A DNA stretch of 64,000 nucleotides from Blumeriella jaapii. Lineage: Eukaryota > Ascomycota > Leotiomycetes > Helotiales > Drepanopezizaceae. The stretch is from contig VWND01000033.1 in NCBI GenBank assembly GCA_009599575.1, positions 62,001 through 126,000 on the forward strand. Reading direction: 5' to 3'. Under the pieces are notes generated by a model. That model was not told the origin of the DNA. It did no database searches and was given only the letters and a program-made list of their open reading frames with translations. The translations under genes were made by a program, and so were the position numbers. Below are positions 1 to 10,690 of the stretch, in pieces (within the stretch, counting starts at the first letter, position 1; every line of letters begins with the position of its first letter).

Positions 1-189
1 AAAAAAGTATTTAAATAATCGCAATTAACAAAATCCTTAAAATTCTAATAATCAAATCAAAACAAATTCCAAAGTCAATTTTTAAAAACGACTAGAAAAA
101 GTCTTCTACCGCAACTTTCTGTTTTTCTTACTTTAATACGATTAAAAAACACTTCGGAATCAACGTTCTGGCTTTAAAGCTTAATTAAT

Positions 190-1680
190 ATTATTTTTTA
201 AATAAAAGCATTTTTTTTAATAATTATTCTGAAACCTATTTAATAAACGACAAAAACCTTTTTATCGAAGAATTTTACAAAAAAATTAATAATCTTACCA
301 ACAGCGTCTATGCAAGCATATAAAATCTTTTAATCGTCGGAAAAAAAAATCGTTTAATAAAAAAAGCTTTTCGCAAAAAAAATAAAAAGCCTTAAAATAT
401 AATTTTTAATAACGTAGCGTTCGTTTCAGATTTCATTACCAATATTATTTCCGTTAGTTTTTTGGCTAAAAAAAATTACTAGTTTCAAAAATCAAATAAT
501 ACTTTTCGTTTTGAAAACTCTGAAAATTCTATTTTAAAACGTTAATATCAAACGATCGCCGATTTTTATATATTTAAATATATCAAAATCAATTGTTTTT
601 TTTATTCGTATTTTTTACGTAATAATTTAAACTTTTTAAAACGTGATTCGCCCGGCTTAATAATTTATATAACTCCGAAACGTCGTACGCGCTATAAGTT
701 TAAAAAAAGCAGCGTATTTACGTACGATCGAAATAACGATGCGCGCTTATAATATTTTCGTTCGGGCTATTTAAATAAAAACGCGCTCGAAAAACTAATC
801 GAAAACATTCGTAAAATAAAAATCAAAAGCTTAATTAAAATAAAATGCGAAAAATATACTGTTACGCATTCGAAGCAAATAATTTTAAAAGCAATATCAG
901 AAAACAAATCTTTTAAGCTTTTTTTTCGCATCGGCTGAAATTTTTACAACTATTTTAAAAATCGTAAAAAAGTTTATAACGGCTCGACGTAAATATTTTT
1001 AATAAAAAACGAATATAATAAAAAGATTTAAGCTTCCGCTATTAAAACGAAAAATATAAAAATCGTTTTAAACCGTTTTCAAACGTTCGACGTATAAGTA
1101 AAACGCTAATACAATTTTTCAATTTGCAAAATTCGATAAAATAACGAATCGTCGGTAATTTCAAAGCAAAAAAATACTATTTCGAAATATTAAAAATAAA
1201 CGGAGCGCGAAAATATCGATTTGAAATTAATTTTATTTTACGTATACCAGCCAAACGGCTCGATCGAACGAGCAAAAAAAAAAGTAATTAAACGTTCGAT
1301 AAAAATAAAAATTAAAACGGGATTTCCAATCTTCCTTTGGCCCGAAACGATAAAAGCAGCAGCGTATTTATATAATATATCGCCGCTTGCGAAAAAACAA
1401 TTTAAATTTTCAAATAAAATTTTACATAATTAATTTAAATAATATTTCAGATATTACGATTCTGCTATTATAAAAGCGCGTACGGCCGATTTTAAACCAA
1501 ACTAAAGCAAAGTTTATGCGTACGAAGCTCGTGCGTATTTAATAATAAAAAATCGGAAAGCTATAAAACATAAAAAAAAATTTAAAATCCTTCCGAAAAA
1601 ACACATCGGATATTTAATTAAATATAGCGCTTTTAATATTTACAAAATTTAAATATTTTAATTAATGCGTATAATTACGA
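190..1680 (+). pseudogene. Copia A protease, GAG-pre-integrase and integrase
   Basis: The retropepsin region is at about 190-600; after the lost active-site end it reads DKNLFIEEFYKK and then FVSDFITNIISVSFLAKK, the usual copia block upstream of integrase. The GAG-pre-integrase segment at 750-900 reads RSGYLNKNALEKLIENI, matching the HxRLGHxxxxALxKL pattern with its His lost. Integrase follows: the stretch at 1240-1390 holds QPNGSIERA, PIFLWPETIKAAAYLYN and ISPLAK, the hallmark copia integrase core with the catalytic Glu of the D,D-35-E triad intact. Several in-frame stops occur (Trp and Gln positions). The product would process the polyprotein and insert cDNA; it cannot work in this form. 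Confidence 0.85.
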
Positions 1681-3060
1681 GCCGAAACGTAATATTTAAC
1701 GAATTTAAATTCTATTTTTCGAAAACTGAAAATCCAAATTTTATAACTAAACTAAAATTTTAAAAAACCGTAAAATTTATCGAAAACGCGGAAAACGAAA
1801 AAGCTTAAAACGCTAAGTATTAAATATTAACGAGCGGTTTTAATAACGGCGCAGATTAGCAAAACTCGGTATGCTAAAAAAAAAATAATACAAAAAAAAA
1901 ACTATTATTATAAAACGAGCAACTTCCAGATTTTATAAAAAAAAATGAAAATTCTTTTCCATCGAAGCCGTTATCAGAACCAAAACTTATTTCAAGCCCT
2001 TTTAATAAACCTTTAAAACCTACGATAAAAAAAAAAGACATTTTAATATTAATAAATTTAAATATTCCAAAAAAAGCCAAATCCTCGGGAATAAAAAACC
2101 TAATAAAAATCGAAACGATCGAACCTTTTTTTACGATCGATTCAAACGTTTAAAGCTCGAGAATAATAATTTTTTATAAAAGCCTTTTCGACAAAGCTAC
2201 TACCGACCAGTTTTAATTTTCAAAATTAATTATTAATCGAAAATATATAAAACATATTCGAAATATTTTAACCGACGCGATAAAAACGTTAAAAAATTAT
2301 AAAAGTCTAAGAAAAAATAATAAACTAGCAAAGCTTATTATTACAAAACAAAATAAAACAAAGCAAAGCTTTAAAAGATTTTCCGGCGCGAACATAAAAA
2401 TGGCCCTATACGAAAAAGCGCGCAATTCAATTTTTCAAATTATAATTAAAAGTTATCGCCCGGCAAATCAGGCGCCAAATCGATTTAAAATAAAACAGCT
2501 ATCTAAACGCTTGCTTTTAAAAGCTTTTCTAAAGCTGACTATTAAAAAAAAAATATTATTTAAAAAAAATAAAAAAAACAAATCGAAGTTTCCGATAAGC
2601 GATAAAAAACAGCTGATTTTAAAAACTATCAAACGAAATCGTATAAATTCCATTTTATACTGGCCGGATAAACCGGAAATATACGCTACGGTATACGAAA
2701 TTTTTTAATTAATAGTTTTATTTATTAAATAACAAATCGACGAATTCGTTTATACGTTTTAAACAAACGAACCGATTTAAATAAATAAAAAAAATTTCCA
2801 GGCTGTTTACGTAATAATAACGGCTTCGATAAAAAAAAAATCGGTAAAAAACATTTAATTTTCCGACCAAAAACAATATCGAAACAACCTTCCGAAAATT
2901 TCAAAAAACTAAAACGAATTAAAAAACCACCAGATAAAAAAACAGTTCAGAAAAAAAGCAAAAACCGAAATTAAAAACTTAAAAATCAAAAAATATTAAA
3001 AAATTATTAAAAAAAATAAAACCATAAAACTTATTTTATTTAAATAAGTTTTCATATACA
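1681..3060 (+). pseudogene. Copia A linker between integrase and RT
   Basis: This is the continuation of the copia A polyprotein. It is rich in Lys, Asn and Ser, as is usual for the disordered connection between integrase and RT. A 102-codon open stretch at 2400-2708 is in the pol reading direction and ends with ILYWPDKPEIYATVYEIF, resembling the conserved start of the copia RT domain where substrate residues are replaced by another substituted block. No catalytic motif is visible. The open reading on the opposite strand at 2468-2653 is a shadow. Confidence 0.6.
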
Positions 3061-4495
3061 AAACAAATAGCTTAAGCGAATTGCAACGATATAAATCGAA
3101 ACTAATCGTAAAAAAAAACTTATAAAACGAAGCTTTAATCTTTTTTATATACGCAGCTATATTCGCAGCCCGTTTTTTCCGAACGGTTATAACGCTAACG
3201 GTTTATTTCGATTTGAAAATTAAGCAATTCGATATAATTAATACGTTCGTTAATACAAAACGAAACTTTAAAAATAAGCCAGTTACGTATTATTTACCTA
3301 ATAAATTCAAACAATTAAATATAATAATACAACTAGACCGAGCTTTATATAAATTAAAAAACTTTTCAGTTTTATAATATAACGAATTCGCTAATATTTT
3401 GAAAAAGTTAAAGCTCGAATTAATAAGCGAAAAGCTTTGTATATTCGCTAATAAAATACGAAACGTATACGTAATATTTTACGTCGACGATATTTAAGTT
3501 TTTTATACCACGCTTTTTATTCGTTAAAGGCCGACGAAATTATTTTCGGTTTAAAAAAAGCTTACGAGCTTACAAATATAAAAAATTTAAATTACTTTTT
3601 CGAAATTCGTATTTTACGAAACAAAAAAAAAAAAAAAATCTTTTTGTTTTACGATTCGTATATCGAAAAAATCGCTACGAAGTTTAATATATATAAAAAA
3701 CGCTTTTCAAATACGCTTTTTCCAATTTGCGAATTTATTAAAAACCCAGGCGTAGCTACGCTTTCGCAGATCAAAAAGTATTAAAAAAAAATCGGTTTAA
3801 TCTTATATACGGCTATTATACTTCGATCCGACGTAGCTTTCGCAGCTTTTCAGCTTTTTTACTTTTTTATCAATTTAAATTTCTAATATTTCGAAACAGC
3901 CAATTAAACGCTTCGATATTTTTATAAAACGAGGTTTTTAAAAATCGTTTACAATCGGAAAAAGCGGAAAAACCAATTAATAATTTTCACCGACGCTTTT
4001 TTCGCCGACGACCCAGAAACTCGAAAATTTTTTTAAAATTATATTTTTTTTTTTTTCGAAAATGCTATTTTATAAAAAGCTGTACGACAAAACATAATTA
4101 TTATTTTTTTTATTAAAGCGGAATTATTTGCTTATATAACGATCGTAAAAAAAATAATAATATTTTAACGTTTTTTTAAAAAACTTCGATTCGATATTAT
4201 TTCTAAATAAAACGTATATTACGACAATTAGCAAACGATTAAATTAATCGTAAAAAACAAAAAAAAATTTTTTACGAAGCTTCGCTACGTCGATATAAAT
4301 AATATATAAATTCGCTAAAAATACTAAAATAAAAAGTTTAAAATTATATATTTTTTAATAAATAAAATACACGCAAACGGTTTTATTAAAAATCTGACCC
4401 GACAAAAGCATAAAAATTTCGTCAAACTTTTTAATCTACGAAATTCTCGGAGCTTTATCGAAAAGCTCGATTAATCGAGCTAAAAAGCTTGCATT
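3061..4495 (+). pseudogene. Copia A reverse transcriptase and RNase H
   Basis: RT begins near 3087 with YKSKLIV (copia YKARLV). It continues with FAARFFRTVITLT, FDIINTFVN, LDRALYKLKN (copia KALYGLKQ), and an unmutated YVDD catalytic box at 3480-3491. RNase H starts near 3980 with FTDAFFADD and ends with HANGFIKNLTRQKHKNF, the ADGLTKxLxRxxH end block, at about 4370-4430. Stops at Trp/Gln codons interrupt it several times. Retention of YVDD while other sites are lost fits random RIP, not selection. Function in life: copying the element RNA into DNA inside virus-like particles. Confidence 0.88.
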
Positions 4496-6154
4496 TTGCA
4501 AACGTATATTTATTTAAATAAATTTTTATTAAAATTTAAAATATAGCAAAACCATTTTCTAATTAAAAAAAATCCGAATTTTTCGCAAATCCAAAAACCC
4601 AAAACCAGACCGTTTAATTTTACAAAAAATTAAAAATATAATCCGCCAAAATAATAATCCGCGCCCGACGCTCCGCGACAATTAGATCTGAAATAAACTT
4701 TCCGATAGCTTTTTTAAAAACAGCTGCCGCCGGCTATACAGCCGGAATATTTTTTTTTTTTTTTACGAAGTTTTATTAAGCTAAAAATCAAAAACGTTTA
4801 ATAAAAAAGGTCGCCGTAAAATTCTTTTTTAAACTTTTAAAAACGAAAGCATTTTTTAATAAATCGTGGCCAGGCTTTATTCCGCTAATACGTAAAACAG
4901 GCGTAAAAATTTCTATTCGAAAAACAGAAATTTAAAAAACTTTACGAGCCGCGGCGAGCTTCGCGTTAATAATACGCTTTGTATTTATTAATTTTGCTTT
5001 TGAATTACGATCGATTTAAAATTTTATTTTTTTGTATTTTTAAAGCCGTTTTAATCGTAAAATAAAAAATAACCGTTATATTCTAAAAATCGATTAGCAG
5101 AAACGACAAAGTTTTTCGATAAAACTGACCGTTTTAATAATTTTATTAATCCGAGCTTTGAAAACGGAAGATTACGCAGCCAAAACGTTCGCGTCGGCCG
5201 GAATACACGACGTATTAATTGCGTAGCATCGATAATAACGAACTTTAATTAAATTCGATAAGCAGTCGTAATTTAGATTTTCAATTGTTTTACGAATAAT
5301 ATAAATTATATAAAAAGTAGAATTAAAAGGCTCAGAAATAACAGGCTTTTTGGCCTTAATGCGAACGCGTTTTGAAAAACGATTATCGTCGTTATTTCTA
5401 TTTTTAATTTTTTCGCCTTAATAACTTTCTGCCGCTTTTTTTTCAAAAGCGCCAGCGTTCTGCCTTTCCTTTCCGGAAATGCTATTAGAACCGAAACTAC
5501 CGCTAATAGCTTTTTCACCGCTAGCAGCGTTTCTTCTACCTTCAGGCGCTATATCGGCATTTTCGAAGCCAAGCAAATATAAATTTCCGAAAAAAACCGT
5601 TCAAAAACGAAATATCGAAAAAATCGCCTTTTTCGAAAAAGTCGAAAAAAAACGAATTAGCCGAAAAAATCGATTGATTGCGTAAAATAAATTTCGCAAA
5701 ACTTCGATTACGCAAGCGCCGAAAACTGAAAGTCCGAAAAACTGAACCAACTGGTCGCGTAGAATTACGCGGACGACCTTTTTTAAATATAAAAAAAGCT
5801 ATATCGATGTTTTTGATTAAAATAATAAAGCTTAAATTTATTAAAAAACTAATAAGAAAATAAAAGAATTAAAGTTTTTAAAAGCGACGAATCGCTTATT
5901 TAAGCTGAATTGGCTTTATTTACGCTTCGCAACGACAAAAAATATAAACAAACCATATGAATATTATAATATCGCGTTACGGCCGCATTCGGACGATAAA
6001 AAGACTTTCCCGCGTTTTAAAAGTAGCTGATTACCGGATTAATAATCAGCTAAAAAATATATTACGCTATATTTATATTTTTTTATTTTTTTTTATTTTT
6101 TTTTATTTTTTTTGTTCCAGATTTATTTTTTTTTATACGCTTTCAGTAGTTAAA
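4496..6154 (+). other. Unassigned region between copia A pol and candidate LTR
   Basis: This 1.66 kb stretch lies between the end of copia RNase H and the candidate 3' LTR. I recognise no retrotransposon domain. It has short GC-richer patches (for example around 4665-4735 and 4945-4975), several partly open plus-strand frames between 4900 and 6060, and a long T-rich tract at about 6070-6135. It may be an extra 3' part of copia A, a fragment of another element, or remains of older host DNA. Confidence 0.45.
5479..5863 (+). pseudogene. Unidentified basic protein fragment
   Basis: Two overlapping open frames (5479-5685 and 5678-5863) give short, very basic peptides. The second contains RLRKRRKLKVRKTEP followed by GRVELRGRPF, which has a loose AT-hook-like RGRP core. 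A third frame downstream (about 5880-6000) reads SDESLI then AELALFTLRNDKKYK, suggesting one older protein now split by frameshifts. I do not recognise a family. Against a real gene: no good start context, no second copy in the window, and strong AT bias that makes Lys/Arg-rich frames common by chance. Confidence 0.25.
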
Positions 6155-6372
6155 TGTTCCTGGAGCTCGGAAAGGCTCGTAGTCACGTAATAACGAGCCT
6201 TTTCGAAAATTAGTTTTTCCGAGCGACTGATTAAGCGAGCCCGAACCTTTCGTCTTCTGCGGAAAGCTCGCCAGTCAGATTTAGAATAATACAAGTAACA
6301 TTTTACTGCATACAATTCATTCGTCCCAGCCTCCGGTAAGGGTTTCTACCGACTATTCGGCTATGCACGACA
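6155..6372 (+). repeat. Candidate 3' LTR of copia A
   Basis: The segment begins TGTTCC and ends ACGACA, so it has the TGT...ACA ends of an LTR. Its right edge falls exactly where the minus-strand gypsy C1 stops matching the complete copy C4 (near 6373). It is much less AT-rich than its surroundings and contains nested inverted repeats: GCTCGGAAA (6165-6173) with TTTCCGAGC (6216-6224), and AAAGGCTCG (6171-6179) with CGAGCCTTT (6194-6202). If it is an LTR, copia A inserted into C1. No second copy is in the window, so this is an inference; it could be another small mobile element. Confidence 0.4.
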
Positions 6373-6532
6373 AAACCAAAGCCGGCTATTCGTTTCCCGA
6401 TAAAACGTCGATTAGAAAAACTTTATCGCCGGCGATAATAATTTAGCTTTAAAAAAATCGGTTCCAGTTCCAGAAAAAAGCTTTTATTTGGCCGTTTTCG
6501 GTATATTTAAAACTGACGAAACTTTCCAAGAT

Positions 6533-6793
6533 TTAAAACATTCCAAAAATAATAAAATAAAAGCATTTTTTTATTACTAAAAAGTTTCTATAAATAACAA
6601 TACTTTTAATATCGATTTTTATATTTCGTATAATTCTATTAAACTTAATAGTATTTCTATTAACGATAATATAAATTATTCGTTTATCGGTAATAATCGA
6701 AACACTATTAGCTTCGGCTGTTTTTTGGTTTATATAATTAACTTCGGTTTTATTATCGAATAAAACGAGAGCGGTCGTACTTTTTTTAAGCAT
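6533..6793 (-). pseudogene. Gypsy C1 aspartic protease
   Basis: An 86-codon open stretch contains TALVLFDNKTEVNYINQKTAE, the retropepsin start in which the DSG triplet now reads DNK, followed by VNRNTIKFNRIIRNIKIDI and a hydrophobic tail. Layout and spacing match the protease of the common ascomycete gypsy family with a short gag. C4 has the same block at 23395-23640. The active-site Ser-Gly are lost through G to A changes, so it cannot be active. Confidence 0.8.
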
Positions 6794-6813
6794 AATCTTT
6801 ATCTTTAGCGCTT

Positions 6814-8595
6814 TTATAGCCGTATAAAGCAGTTTCGTCGTTTTGACTTCTGAGTTTTTATAGCAAAAGCCAAAAAGCTGATTTTTTCCGAAGATTTCTT
6901 TTTATCGGCTAAATTAACTGCGATATTATAAATTTCCTTCTGATTTTTTTCCAATTTAAAATCGTTTCTTTTTCGAATAATTTTAACTTTTTCGTTTTTT
7001 TTTAATACAAAAATTTGTTTATTAATAACTTTATCGAATCTTTTTTTTATATTAAATAAATCGCTGAATTTCAATTTAATTTTCTGTTTTATAATTTTTT
7101 TAATAACTTCGTCGACGGCCTCGGGGCTAATATACTTATCGATTTATTTCTCGCTTCGCATTAATAATAAGCGCTTAAAAGCTGGTATTTTCTAAATAAT
7201 TTAAATCGGAATATCGGTATCGATATTTTTTATATTATCGTTAATTTCTTCCATTATAAGCGTTTTTTTAATAATTTCATCAGTTTCTTTTCGAATTCCA
7301 AAATCTTTTTCTTTTTCGATTCTGACGTTTTTTTCCATTTTAATTAATTTGGCGAATAAAACAAAAGCATTTTGCTTTTTTATAATTCGCTGACTTAATT
7401 ATACAGCCATAATATTTGCAAATACGATAATTGCATTAGCAATATATATATTTGTTTTTTATTTATACACTTAAATTCCATTCACACTTAAAATAAAGGT
7501 TTTCTTTTTAATTAATACGCCTTTTAAAATGTTTTTTTTTTTATTGATAAAAATCGTTTTTGCATCTTTTCTATTTTCCAAGCAATCGTTCTATTCCGTA
7601 TCTTTTATTTTCAAACGAATAATATTTAATCAGCTTTAATTTTTAGCTTTATTAAAAAAGCTTATTCCTGCTTCCGTTGATCCGAAGCAAATCGCTCCAT
7701 ATTTATTAATATAACAAACACCATTATTTATACAAAAATTAAATGCTTTGCATTCTGAGCGAATATAAGATTTTTCGCAATAAATTTTTTTATTATTACA
7801 AAATCTATATTTAAAGCTACGGAATTTGTTTTAATAATTACTTTTACTATTTTAATAGCCGCGATTCTGATTTCCGCGTTGGTTTCCTTTTTTTTTTTAA
7901 TAATCGTTATTATAATTAATGTTTCGCTAATTTTGATCGCTAATACGAAAAAATTGCCACTAGGCAGCCATTACTTTTACGATAGCTTAGCGAAATTAAT
8001 CGCTTCGCGTATTTTAAAAAAAATAATTGTTATAAAAGCTATTTTAATCGTTTTTATTATCCGAATTAACGTAAAAAAGTTTTTTCTGCTATTATATAAA
8101 ACCTTCGATTTTGCTTTAAAAATCTTGAATTTTAATATCAGTAAATTTTAATACGAAAGTTTCGATATTCTTATTAAGCTTTTCCAAACTAATAAATTCT
8201 GCAAAACGATTAAATAATATAATAATTAATTATTTTTTGGCGATTTCGGTAACTTTTAATGGCTAAATATATTCTTATATTAAAGCTTCTACGTCTTTTT
8301 TATAAATAAGAAAAAGAAATTTCTTTTGGTTTATGGCTTTAATAGTACGTTCGCTTTGGTTTTGCTTAAAAACGAATTTTATAAATTTGAAATACTAATC
8401 GAAGATTTTAAAATCTTATTTATTAATCTTAAAATACTTAATAATCTTATTACGAATGCTAATTGGAAAACCAAATAAAAACAATCTTTTTTATTCAACT
8501 TCGCTTAAAACCTTTTTATTAACGAAAACGTCAAAAACCTTCGTATAAATACGATAATAAATTTTAAATTTTTTAACTTAGCGAATCGTTATAAC
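6814..8595 (-). pseudogene. Gypsy C1 gag, C-terminal part
   Basis: The minus-strand frame holds a Cys-rich block at about 7720-7860, RFCNNKKIYCEKSYIRSEC followed by NFCINNGVCYINKYGAICF, which is the gag zinc-knuckle region followed by the short Cys-containing tail of this ascomycete gypsy group. Downstream, at 6814-7074, an open Lys/Asn-rich stretch (KFSDLFNIKKRFDKVINKQ) forms the linker into protease. Gag would package the RNA. The upstream portion of the same gag is at 15003-16080, beyond the B1 insertion. Confidence 0.7.
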
Positions 8596-8865
8596 TGTGA
8601 CGATCTAATCAGTCGAAGGGCTGGAAGATCAGTCAACTGGTCGCCGTGTTCATATAGTATGAGAACGAGCCTTTGGTTCTGTAACAATAAAAATATTTAT
8701 TTAGAATTAATAACTGCAGAAGGCAAAGGTTGCTAAGGAAAGAAAGCTTTATATATATGATAGTTTCTATAGTTGATGAGAAGACCCATCAGAAGACCAG
8801 GGAGCTTGCAATTATACGTAGTTGCTGGGATGATATACGAGGTGGCAAAAAAATGAATCGTTATA
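8596..8865 (-). repeat. Gypsy B1 3' LTR
   Basis: 270 bp, nearly collinear with the LTR at 14733-15002 and with the plus-strand LTR of B2 at 39126-39392. Differences are mainly C/T and G/A, for example GACCCATCAGAAG against GATCCACCAGGAG. It keeps more G and C than the other LTR. Confidence 0.92.
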
Positions 8866-9108
8866 TTATTTTTCCGTCCGAAAAAAGCGCGCTTTCGAGC
8901 TTTTATTTATTAGTACGTTATTATCTAAATAATCGTACGAATTCAAACCTTCGGAATATGCCTTCAGCTAGTCTATAAGTTTTGCAAAAGGACCGGGGAG
9001 CTTTTTATGCGCCAAATAAAAGTCGCGCATTTTTAGAAAAGCGTATATAAAATTAAACGCGGGGTATTACGTGAGATTTTTATTTAAGCTTATTTAAAAA
9101 GTTTTGTA
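8866..9108 (-). other. Gypsy B1 3' untranslated region
   Basis: Between the chromodomain frame and the 3' LTR. Part of it (8866-8978) is open on the plus strand, but this is a continuation out of the LTR and not a gene. No clear polypurine tract can be recognised after RIP. Confidence 0.5.
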
Positions 9109-9390
9109 TTAAAGAATCTTCCGCTGTATTCGACAGGCGATTAATTCTTCGACTTCGTATTTAAGCTTATCAGTTATATTAATGGATTTAAAAGCTGGGT
9201 TAATTTGATTTGGAAGCGCGTCGTCAGCTGCTTTACGCAGTCGATTAACGTAAAAAACTAAATGTACGTTTATAATACTAAAAAGGTTTAGCTTAAAAAC
9301 GTTGTCGAAAATTTTGGCTATAATTTTGAAAGGGCCGTTTGTAGGGTTGTCGAGCTTGCGGAAGGGCCGGAAGGTCGGAAATGGGCGCAT
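9109..9390 (-). pseudogene. Gypsy B1 integrase C-terminus and chromodomain
   Basis: A 93-codon open stretch on the minus strand. It starts with FRPFRKLDNPTNGPFKII, the GPY/F module of chromovirus integrases, then FKLNLFSIINVHLVFYVNRL (family pattern: KLxLPxxxxxHPVFxxxxL), RKAADDALP, and a chromodomain start YEVEELIACRIQRKIL. The chromodomain would bind methylated histone H3 and steer new insertions into heterochromatin. The frame stays open because few Gln/Trp codons fall here. The end of the chromodomain runs into stops left of 9109. Confidence 0.87.
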
Positions 9391-10690
9391 ATCGAGCTAT
9401 ACGTAGTCGTTAACGTTAAAATCGATCGCGCGGCGAGATTTATTCGCATTTTTTTTTATTTTATCGTGGGTTTGTTGAAGATGCGATTTGGCGAGGTTTT
9501 AGGCGTCGTAATGGCGGCGAGCGTACGCACGAGCTTCGTTTGCGTTTAATTTATATGAAGGGTTGGGGAAAAGGGAAGTATCGAACTTTCAGTTTTAATT
9601 GATATAGGGAGTATAATCGTGTATAATTTTAAAAAGTGAAAGGCCATCTAGATTTTCGTAAGAAAGGATTATTTAGGCGAAATTTATTATTAGAAGAAAT
9701 TCGTTTTAATCGTTTTAATAAAAGTTTACGAAGGGTCGAAAGCGTTTTTGCAGGTATTAATTGTAAATTTCGGTCTGATTATCGGTTTCAGAATGAGCGG
9801 TTGTCGAAAGCTTTAGTTGCGTACCGAGTATTTTGTTTAATTTAAATCAGAAGGTAAATTAATACTAGGAGCTACGATCGCTAATAATACTTTTTAAAAG
9901 GCCAAAATACTTGTATACGTGGAATATATATAATTTGGCGAGATTTCGAGCGTCGATATTTTTGTGGCAAAAGATCGAAATAGCTTGCTTGGAAAAGCGA
10001 TTTATTATTACGAACACGTTATCGTAATCGTGTTTGTTTTTGTTAAAATTGCAAAAGTTTATTATAACGTGTTTTCAAAGATGGTCAGAAACAGGAAAAA
10101 ACTGAAGAAAATCGAGGCGCTTATTTTTTGAAACAGAACTTTTTCGATAAGCGTAGCAGTTGCGATAGTATTATTTTACGAAGGCTGTTATATTTCGCTA
10201 ATAATATTGGTTCGAAAGCAATTGCGTAGTTTTGCGAGCGCTGAAATAAGCGGTGGAAATTTGATCGTGCATTTTTCGTATAAAAGCCAGACGAAAGTGA
10301 TCGACGTTTGGTATTATTAAGCGACCGTGATATAGCAGTAGGTCGCGTTTAAATGTATACGGAATATTGTTATCGTTTTTTTTCGTAGCGTTTCGTACAG
10401 CTTTTTTTCGGAGGGTTATTAGGCTGCTAGCTGTGCGATTAGCGTGGAGAAGCTGGTCGACGATACGAAGTGCGGGTAAGAAATCAGCTATTTTAACGAT
10501 AAAAACAGCTGTTTCGGAGGCCGTGGGCGGTCGAAGTTTTTTAGTTAAAAAGCGATGATCGATCTGATCGGTTCGAAAAAATGTTTGTAGGCGCTGAGTG
10601 CGTTTAAAAGAGTTTTGGCGGTCGAATTCGCTCGTACGACGTGTTAGTACGTTAGTCAGAAAGTTATATTTACCTGGTTTATACGTAATA
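9391..10690 (-). pseudogene. Gypsy B1 integrase
   Basis: On the minus strand the zinc-binding and catalytic core regions lie at about 9900-10330. The equivalent part of B2 is clearer and reads INRFSKQAISIFCYKNIDA at about 44140-44215, matching the first catalytic region VDRxSKxxxFxP of gypsy integrases with Asp changed to Asn. Many stops are present. The plus-strand open stretches 9636-9845 and 10367-10558 are antisense shadows. Confidence 0.75.

Larger units (their letters stand above)
1..4495 (+). mobile_element. Ty1/copia retrotransposon A, 5' truncated by window edge
   Basis: This is a degraded copia element read left to right, in the copia order protease, GAG-pre-integrase, integrase, reverse transcriptase, RNase H. 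Its 5' LTR and gag lie outside the window. Stops fall where Gln or Trp is expected, typical of RIP. No second copy is present here, so the mutation load can only be judged from broken codons. Its 3' end is uncertain: pol ends near 4495, but the first plausible 3' LTR is at 6155-6372. The lineage resembles fungal copia elements whose RT carries a FDLKI-type block before the INTFVN motif and an intact YVDD box. Confidence 0.85.
6373..8595 (-). mobile_element. Gypsy C1, gag to protease segment (left of B1)
   Basis: This is the minus-strand copy of the large gypsy family C. It corresponds to about 21600-23790 of the plus-strand copy C4. It breaks off at 6373 next to the candidate copia LTR, so RT, integrase, ORF3 and the 3' LTR of C1 are absent from the window. 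Its right end at 8595 joins 15003 once B1 is removed. The gag C-terminal part is less mutated than in C4. Confidence 0.85.

Noticed and set aside
6070..6135. T-rich tract as a promoter or origin
   Set aside because: Long T runs occur all over the RIP-mutated sequence; nothing specific supports a function.
4496..6154. DNA transposon terminal inverted repeats around the unassigned region
   Set aside because: I found no matching inverted ends or TA/8-bp duplication at its edges.
8730..8978. 82-codon plus-strand open frame over the B1 LTR
   Set aside because: It starts in the LTR and ends in the 3' untranslated region; the equivalent in the other LTR is 14867-15088. This is a by-product of LTR composition.
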